From: Agaricus subrufescens
Lineage: Eukaryota; Basidiomycota; Agaricomycetes; Agaricales; Agaricaceae
Direction: 5' to 3'
Length of the DNA stretch: 64,000 nucleotides
Assembly: GCA_029945375.1 (NCBI GenBank)
Contig: CM057060.1
Coordinates: 3,596,001-3,660,000, forward strand
Every line of letters begins with the position of its first letter. Positions within the stretch are counted from its first letter, which is position 1. The notes beneath the pieces were generated by a model. It saw only the letters and a program-made list of their open reading frames with translations. It did not search any database and was not told the origin of the DNA. A program made the translations under genes and the position numbers. This document shows, piece by piece, positions 56,670-64,000 of the stretch.

Positions 56670-57780
56670 ATGATGACCACGAAACGAGCAGTTACTGATG
56701 CGACAATGAAAGATATCTTCAAGCAAATGAGGCAACATCTTTCTGATAAGGTGTTACCAGTTCAACGTGCATCAGCCAAGGTATGTCCTGAATTTTGCAT
56801 GTCGAAAAGCTTTGCCTTATTTTTGCGCCAGGTGTTCATTGCTATATATACCTCGGATGATAGCACGCATCCTACGATCAGCAACGTGGAGACTATCTTG
56901 AATATATGCATCAAGAGCCTCGATTCTGTCGACCAACTCACTTGTCATATTCTGCTCGCTCAGTTCGTTGGACGCCTTCTCGCCTCTACTCCAGTTGAAC
57001 GAGCGACTCCCGCACCCAATTCGGCACAAAAATCAAGAGAAGATAATGCAGATGACGACACCATGCATTCTCCTCATGTCGCTGTTAAAGTGAAAAAGGC
57101 GTTGTTAAGCCCGGCAGAGATGCTTGCGCTTCTTTCTCATCAGTTCAATAAATCCCATCAATCCCGTAAAATTCGCGTTGGAATATTTGACTTCTGCGCT
57201 GCGTTGTTCATGCGATTGGGTGCTGGTTGGGTTGAGGCAAACTTTTTGTTGGTGTTGGACATTTGATGAATGAAATAGTACGTTGTCCGCTTGGTCGTTG
57301 ATCGACATTTCGATGAGGGATCTCATCAGAATTAGGATGCTCAGCGAACAGGGACAGACAGATGCTATACAAGAGCTGCCAAACAACTATCTCAAACGAT
57401 GGCCTGCTCGGATGCCCGGTCAAGTGGCACCATCTTTACCTGTACTCGTTATAGCCCTTTGTGAAGTTGCGGGCCTTTTACAACAGCTCGGAAATGCACC
57501 TCCTCCCGTCTAGGATGCACTTTCCGAGCCACTCATCACCATCCTCGCTCATCCAAATCATACGGTCCGCGTCGCCGCATCCTGGACTTGACGCTGTTTC
57601 TGCGTTTACACTCCCCCCTGTCTACCGACAACTATCCTTGTGGTCGTCGTCGTCCTCCTCACACTCTCACCCTGCTTCAGTATCCATCTCTCCTCATTGT
57701 TCCCGCTCGCAACCAAGGTCGCGTTCACCCAGGTCCCACTGTCACGGACACCGCTCACAGACATCCACCGCCATCACAAC
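56670..57780 (+). pseudogene. Laa1/HEATR5-like HEAT-repeat pseudogene
   Basis: MKDIFKQMRQHLSDKVLPVQ, LLSPAEMLALLSHQFNKSH, RKIRVGIFDFCAALFMRLG (56.7-57.3 kb), then MRDLIRIRMLSEQGQTDA, APSLPVLVIALCEVAGLLQ and LSEPLITILAHPNHTVRVAA (57.3-57.6 kb) follow the order of the HEAT-repeat protein Laa1/HEATR5, an AP-1/clathrin trafficking factor. The frame changes at about 57270 and is stopped at 57511 (PPV stop DALSEP) and after AASWT (about 57588), then resumes. Only an internal part of the long parent protein is present. The resemblance is from memory of the family and needs a search. Confidence 0.6.
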
Positions 57781-59110
57781 TCTGCCATTTCCACACAATT
57801 CCAAGTTGCCTGATGCATTATACCACCTTCCCCTCCCTAACAAGACAAGGACCTTGTACAACCACCAGACGATGAAGAAATCATTAGGGGGCTCTCCTCC
57901 AGAACCTCCACTACCCGATTGTACTGATGAACGGTTGTCACCAATGTCCCCGGGCACACTCACTCTACCACCTCCGCTCATGTTACCACTATCACCAACC
58001 TCCTCCGCTGCAAGGCAAGGGCTCTGAAAAGACGACCAGGAAGTGCCGAAGGAAGCCATTAGTCGAGATGAGTTGGAAGAGGGAGAGCTACCAGTCAGAA
58101 AGCGACAACTCCATGTTCAGGCCCATGGTCCATGAATCTGACGGTCGCTCCCACTGACTCTTCTTTCACACACAACCACCAAACCGCCGAACATAGCCTC
58201 GAACAAAGTTGAGCTTGTATCTTCTCCACCTTCCCCCATCCCATCTATACCGAAATCAAAGATGTCTTTGAAACATTTTGCTGCAATGGAGAAGCTCAAA
58301 GAGGAGAATTTGGGATGGATGGGGAAGGGCGAGATAGATGGGTCAAACTTGCCAATCGTGGGTTCTCCGGTCATCGCCCCGGATTCCACAAAATCAAGGT
58401 CAACCAAACAGTCTCCGAACAGCATCCACCTCTCGAAACCGGACCTCGCCACCCAGATCACCCAGACGTGTAGACTATTTATATCCACTACGCAGGCGTT
58501 GCTGTACTCCGATGTCTGCCTCAACACACTCCCCTGTTCAGCTTGAGAGTCTCATCACGGTGCAAGGCTCCAGGTGCGTCACCTCAATCCTTCCACCGCC
58601 CACTTCCCTTTTACTCCCAGTCCCAGTCCCAGTCCCACTCCCACTCCCAAGCTCATGCATCCAACTGTGGCAATACCCAACGGTTATGCTGCCCTCCATG
58701 CCACAGCTCTCCGCCTTCTCTTCCCCTCTCAAAGCCAAGCTAGAGTTTGTCTTCGCTTCCCATTCTCATTGGCACCAGTCCTGACGCTTTGCATTAGATC
58801 CTTATCACTACTTTCACCAACACCGGTAATAGATGAGTCGTTGCGGAGGTCCTGCGCAATGAGAGTACACCCGATCCCAGGATGCGCCTCTACATCAAGG
58901 ACAGGTCTGAAGCCACCGTAGACCCAGATGCAAAGATTTTAGCATGCGCTACACTCCAGACCGACAATGACCTGCAATCCACCAAGGCACACTTACATCT
59001 ACTTTGCAACGTACTCAAGCACTTGACGTCCGCAGAAATCCATTATCGAGGACCTCAGGGTTACCGGCATGAAGCACCTCGCTTTCAAGCCGGGTTCAGT
59101 CGATGTTAAG
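57781..59110 (+). pseudogene. Pro/Ser-rich gene remnants related to the 44.3-kb gene
   Basis: Several short frames carry GSPPEPPLPDCTDERLSPMS (57870-58027), an AAMEKLKEENLGWMGKGE segment (58262 on) and Ser/Pro/His-rich repeats (58.57-58.74 kb). The KIKVNQTVSEQ-like stretch at about 58395 resembles KVKVRQTASEQ at 44405. Frames are broken; no function is named. Confidence 0.35.
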
Positions 59111-59792
59111 TTGTTTTTATTCCTGCCGCGAACCCTGATTTACCTATCATTTGTCAGTGGACTGGCGGCCGTGGTGGTGGTCATCACCCTTACAAAGATT
59201 TCCATCAGCCTATTTTTTGTGGTAGCCTGCGGCGAGCGGAACGTAGGGCACGCTGTAGGCAGGTGCTCGTTTTTGCGGGCGAGGTGTGGCCACGAGACCG
59301 ATGTCCCTTTCTCTTCTCCGTCCCGCTCGACCCAGTCAGCGGGCCCCCTTGCCATTCTTCTTGCCCACTGAGCCATGCCCTTTCCATTCAGCTCACTCAA
59401 CACAGTCTCGCTCAGCCAACGTGTCGCGCTTGCTGCAGCTCATGTGCCATGAATGGGCACATCCGTCCTTGGCCTCTCAGACCAAGCAGAGGATCCGAGC
59501 GAGGTGAGTTACAACATTTCATCGAAGGAATATGCTGTGGGTACCTCAGCCATTCTGGAAGGATTGATCAAGATCTGCGGAAGTGGACTTCTTTTGCTCA
59601 TTCTCATAAAATCGATATTGAACCAACTGAAACTATGCTTACTTTGTACATCGTATACATGAATCAATTTATAAATCCCTCTTCAATCGAAACTTATCTG
59701 ACTGGCATCATTCATTACCTCATTCAAGTTTGCGACGTCTTTTGGACTGTAGTTTCCTTTTGTAGAATTGGCTTCTCTTCTACCCTTCTATC
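59111..59792. other. Upstream region of the second recombinase-like gene
   Basis: No gene is supported on either strand; overlapping short ORFs are composition shadows. A pyrimidine-rich CTTCTCTTCTACCCTTC tract immediately precedes the ATG at 59793. Confidence 0.4.
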
Positions 59793-62700
59793 ATGTCCGA
59801 CGGCGCACCTTCCGACACTTCCTCGGCTTTAATTAGTCAAAGTCTTAAGAGAAAACCCTCTGGTAATACCAGAAGTCCTCCTATGACGCTACTAAAGAAA
59901 CAGCGCTTACAACACCAAACCCCCTGCACATCAAACAAGCACCCCCGGCCGCCAAAACTTGTCTTCTCCCATGTTGAAATTCCTCTTTGCACTAATTGGG
60001 CTGCCTTGCATCTCAAGACCCAGACCAGTCAAGGCCAACAAGCTTCTTCGGAACATCTCCCCCTTGCACCAGTTGTCGCTTTCAAAGGCCCTTCCATTCT
60101 TCCGCTTCGGGACCAGATTCAGAACAACCCCCACTGTGAAGGTCCCTGTAGGGTTCTTGCCTTCTTTGGGATGTTTTTGTGGAATGGATGGGTTGTCTGC
60201 TCCCTCCACACCGAATTGAAGATTGTCCCAATGTCCTATCTCTCAAACCACTTAGAACGTGCATCCGCCCATCTTTTCAGTGTTCATCGGAAACTCAGCT
60301 CTGGTGTTTCCAATAAGCCACAGAAGAAAGTTGATTTTGAACCGAAAAAGAAGATCATAGGTGGTTTGGTCAATCACATAGCTCAGTGTTGTGGTATTGC
60401 ACTGAATCAGGGTCCCCCATCCATAAACCTCTCCGTTGAAGTCGACAACCTTTGTTTTCCCCCTTCTACTATCAGCAAGGAAACCGGGAGCACTAAGGTT
60501 CAACAAGCTGGCTTCAAATTAGATCTTGCTCCCCGCTACCATTGCCAGACTTGTGGCCGATGGCTTCCTCTCACGCGGAACAAAGGAGCCCCCGAGACAG
60601 AGTTCCTAAGGCATATGAGGGCAGCTCATAACCCAAATTTTCAACTCAAAGGCAAAGACACTGAACATCGTACTGTTCAGAGACTAGGGGTATATAGTAT
60701 GGGTTCTCGAATCAGCTTTTACACGTTTCTTGTTTTGCCAAGAACTTGGAAGACGCCCAGTGAATTGTCGTCTATCCCAGGCTCTACTTCGAAACTCCCT
60801 TCAGCTATAGCATTTGGTTCAGAGCCTACTGCTGCAAGAGTTCCCCCCATACCCAAACCCCGAGTTTCTGATCCGTCATGGCTGCCAAAAACACACTGGG
60901 ACCGCTATAGGGCCAGCCTTGGCCAGTTCAGCCCAAAGGCGTTGAAAGCATTTGTTGCCCTCCCCTCGCTGGATATAGTTCGCGGTCAAAGGGCAGATGG
61001 AGACCGGCAACTTGAGCAGGGATTGGTCGAACTTAAAAGGGTGGCTTTACTTTACCTTCAAGAAAGCCTCCATTTCATCGGTTCAAAGCCCCACGCCTTC
61101 CGAATGCTTCTGGGATTAGGGAAAGTATTACTGATTAAGTCCATCTAATGTGTTTACTGACATGATTCACGCTCACAGGGTGTCCTCTCGATACAGAATG
61201 GCTTCTGATAATAGTACATACAAGCCCTGTGCCGCGCTGATTGCAACCATTGCCCTTTTACTCAGATTCAGGCATAGAAGAAACAAACGTTTACCTCACA
61301 TAGGTGGTTTCAAAATTGCTTACTCGTCGAATCAGGAAGCTGCTGTGGAAAGTCTTTACAGTATCTTGATGTCAACCAGCTCCGAATCAAGGCTACACAA
61401 CATTCAAATAGCTTTTCATGCTCTTTGTTCGTTACTGCTGAAATCAGGCTCTTCCGGAGAGCAGGCTATGGTGTTTCCCACTGATCAGGTGTTGTTTATC
61501 TGGAGTTTAGGCCAGAAAAGCGATACGGCCTATGTTCATCCTGTCCACATCTACGCTAAATGCTATGCTCTTCAAATTGCCCTTCAGCTTATCTTGGTCC
61601 AGATGGCGCGCCTCCATGAGGCTTGTGTGGACACCTATAGGACATGGGAAGACGATTTTTCCTTAACAGATGCAATAGAACAAGATTTTACTCTGCCAGA
61701 GGAGGATGAAGAGGGACTCGACGATGAGGAGCAACTTGATGACAAGCTAAGCCTACTTGACAATGTCGAAGGTGGGCATTAAACTGGTTGTCTGATTGGA
61801 ATCCCCTACTTAACATCTATATTGTCAACACAGATCCTGCGCCTACCACGTTCCCAAATCACGGCGGTGGTGTATGTCAAGGAGCAATGAAGTGCGCCAA
61901 TCCCATGTTCCCCGCCTCTCTAATGCTGACATTTTCATAGATTTATCCTTGATAATCAAGTCTATGTGTCAACAAACCCGGATTGCGGCAAAATAACACC
62001 TTTCAGCTCCATCAAATCAATAGCTGCTACGGTCTATGATGCTGCTTACTTCGCTTCGCTGAGGCATGCAAGCATAAAGAAAGAAGGTCACATTATTGAA
62101 GTAGGCTATGAAGGAATACCTCCTTTCACTATCGACTTGGTGAAATGGTCAGCAGCTGCAGTCAAAAGCATGACCGAATATCATGATTCAATCACTGCCC
62201 TTCTTCCTCCATCTGTATCACTTGCGGACTTCCCGTACAGCCACCTTACTGACAACTTTTCGCACTCTGCCATTTTCAAGCAGCCCGAGAATGCAAAATG
62301 GTTAGATCCACTCCGGGAAAACATTAGGCGACAAATCATCCGGCATTTTGATCTATGTAATGCAAATGGCATAAACATAGACTCTTGTCAGCACTGGTTA
62401 GAACGGGGACAATTGGCTATGAAGCATCTAGCTGTTAGTTGTGCTCTGACCTTCGGAATAAGTCCAAGGCAACATCAGTACCGGATCTTCTATGACAGTA
62501 CACCAGTAGAACCTCGGGGCTTATGGCTCTTACCAAACCAGCTCCTTATCTGGACAAATTCCATGGTAAGGCCAAAGGAAGACGACATCTTACCAGCTGT
62601 TCATTCATTTCCTTCGCTCATTGCTCCCCTTGTAATGTTTGACATTGCAATTATCCGACCTATCGCTTGTCAAATTATCAGGTCTCTTTCTATGGATGAC

Positions 62701-63658
62701 TCGACTTATGCTACAGAATACTGGGCTCACTGTCGCTCAAAGGCCCATGGTAAACCGCACTGGGTAGGGCCAGAAATATCCAGGCCTATAGAGCTGTGGA
62801 CATCAGACGTTTTGGGTGCTCCCTTGAACCCAGCCTGGATACGGCAACTTCTGCATTCCATATTTGGCCATTTTTTTCCTGACATGGCAGGACTACTGGA
62901 GGACTCTGTTGTGGACAAGGCTGCCCAACATATGAGGACAACATCCCTGGCACACTATGGCCGCCTCGCATCATTTCCTATATTAGCACATGTTCGGTTT
63001 GACTCTCCCCCAAAGTTTGTCACGCAAAACCAGATATGGCTTGCGATGTTGGGCTTGGAGAAGACGCCTGTTGAATTTCATCTACGTCTCAAGGAACTTG
63101 ATCTAGCCCCTTTCTATCCTTGGTCTGGTGAAGGTCTTCAGGTTGCACGAATTGCACTCCGGACACATAGCAACCTTGTGGACCGCAACGCAGTGCGTCA
63201 ACAATTGCAGGGCCTGTTTCAGACCTATGGACCACAGGTAAGGAGCTGTTCTCCCTCCTCCATTTGTCCTGCTCATTTTAATTGTAGATTACCACCGAAT
63301 TTCAATTTGGTAATCCTGCCAACCGGGCACATGAGGCTGTTATGATTTTTGTTCTTGAGAAGTTCCGACTACCCATCCTTGATGCCGTAGCTGCTGCTGC
63401 CATTCTAGTGCGTGGTTTTCCATGATGTCATGTACTGTTGCTTATCTACCAGTAAAGGTTGTGCGTGCGCTAAATGAGCTGGTTGGATCTCAATTTGTAG
63501 ACCTAGAAAGTCTCGGTATCAAAAGTGCACAGCAATACTCTAACATTTATCAGAGCTTTAAACACAATCTGGTGGGATTTTCCGACAACAATCCTGACAT
63601 CTGGAGTAATTTTGTCACACATATAACGGAAAAGGTGGCAAAACCCGCGACCGGGTAA
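59793..63658 (+). CDS. Second tyrosine-recombinase-like protein, no helicase
   Basis: Exon blocks are 59793 to about 61126, about 61180-61756, and about 61944-63238, 63291 to about 63415 and about 63453-63658, with short introns; several junction phases could not be resolved, so decay is possible. The first block has a zinc-finger-like CQTCGRWLP..FLRHMRAAHN. The third has FGISPRQHQYRIFY, equivalent to GGGSPARGTE of the gene at 2574, and HMRTTSLAHYGR, where His and Tyr (codons at 62929 and 62956) keep the nine-residue spacing of integrase box II. The C-terminus has no helicase motifs. An acidic tail (EEDEEGLDDEEQLDD) ends the second block. It is probably a distant relative of the left-hand gene. 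One CCGACGG lies at the start codon (59797). Confidence 0.6.
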
Positions 63659-64000
63659 CACTAAGAAGGCAAAGGGTAAAGGAAAAGGGATTGAAGGGGG
63701 AAATGCATAGGAATGATTTCTTTTCCGCTTCTCATCACCAGGAATTTCCACCATCATACCCTCTCCAAATTCATTGGGCTCTTAGAGAAAAGTTTCCTTT
63801 GTAGCGTAAATGACTTATTGAATATCTGCCCCATTTCTACTATCTGCCCCAGGCTTCTCCCTGTCCGATTGTACCCATTTCTATGACTACATTTATCAGC
63901 ACACCTATCACAGCAACCAGTAGTATCAATAATTGGTTCAACGATAATGATCATGTTGAGTTGACACCTAGTAATATATAGGTTGACCGTATACCAATCT
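63659..64000. other. 3' flank of the second recombinase-like gene
   Basis: Begins with a G/A-rich stretch (AAGGCAAAGGGTAAAGG) and then AT-rich DNA. No gene is seen before the window ends. Confidence 0.4.

Noticed and set aside
1..64000. CRISPR arrays, rRNA and tRNA genes
   Set aside because: No regularly spaced identical repeats with unique spacers, no rRNA-like conserved blocks and no cloverleaf with a T-loop GTTCRA were recognised; the genome is eukaryotic.

Overview
The window is nuclear DNA of a filamentous fungus, most likely a basidiomycete (probably Agaricomycetes). Genes are split by many short introns of about 45-65 bp with GT..AG ends. The protein families seen (TET/JBP-like dioxygenase, Zn2Cys6 proteins, BAH-PHD, Crinkler-type REase-kinase, Laa1/HEATR5 remnants) fit that group. 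No species is claimed. Exon structures were joined by hand from frame, splice sites and phase.

Left domain, 1 to about 35,300. This region is unified by the palindrome CCGNCGG. I counted about 75 copies by eye here against 3 in the remaining 28.7 kb; chance predicts roughly one per 4 kb. The genes in order are: a partial duplicate and then a full 1758-aa fusion of zinc fingers, a tyrosine-recombinase-like domain and a RecQ-like helicase (2574-8140, +); a converging 1181-aa TET/JBP-type 2-oxoglutarate/Fe(II) dioxygenase (12076-8181, -); non-coding tandem arrays of about 330 bp units, most carrying the motif; a family of coiled-coil proteins with an LPxRPD-like motif (15.2-16.8 kb, 17.7-18.8 kb, 24.5-27.0 kb, 27.3-28.5 kb), two of which contain a complete Zn2Cys6 (Gal4-type) cluster; an RFC1-like clamp loader gene (19.1-24.2 kb, +); a BAH-PHD chromatin reader (29.2-30.3 kb, -); and a small coiled-coil gene. 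It ends in degenerate repeats and a G-rich minisatellite (31.8-35.9 kb).

Middle, about 35.9-38.4 kb. A 5'-truncated Penelope-like retroelement lies on the minus strand. It has a convincing hammerhead ribozyme near its 3' end and a TTAGGG tract in its 3' region. Its orientation relative to telomere-like repeats fits addition to a chromosome end. A-rich and GT-rich DNA follows.

Right domain, 38.4-64 kb. This is a different landscape without the motif: diverged inverted and direct repeats, gene remnants (Pro-rich coiled-coil gene, F-box-like gene, Laa1/HEATR5-like pseudogene), an intact-looking Crinkler-type gene with three ubiquitin-like headers, a PD-(D/E)XK-like domain and a kinase (48583-45983, -), and a second tyrosine-recombinase-like gene without helicase (59.8-63.7 kb, +).

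Working hypothesis (inference): the left domain is part of a giant subtelomeric mobile element or selfish island. The YR-RecQ protein would be its mobility or replication enzyme and the RFC1 paralogue a replication accessory. CCGNCGG (an everted repeat of the CGG triplet recognised by Zn2Cys6 proteins, with two CpG sites) would be a dispersed recognition site through which its Zn2Cys6 proteins, TET/JBP enzyme and BAH-PHD reader control its chromatin or cytosine methylation.
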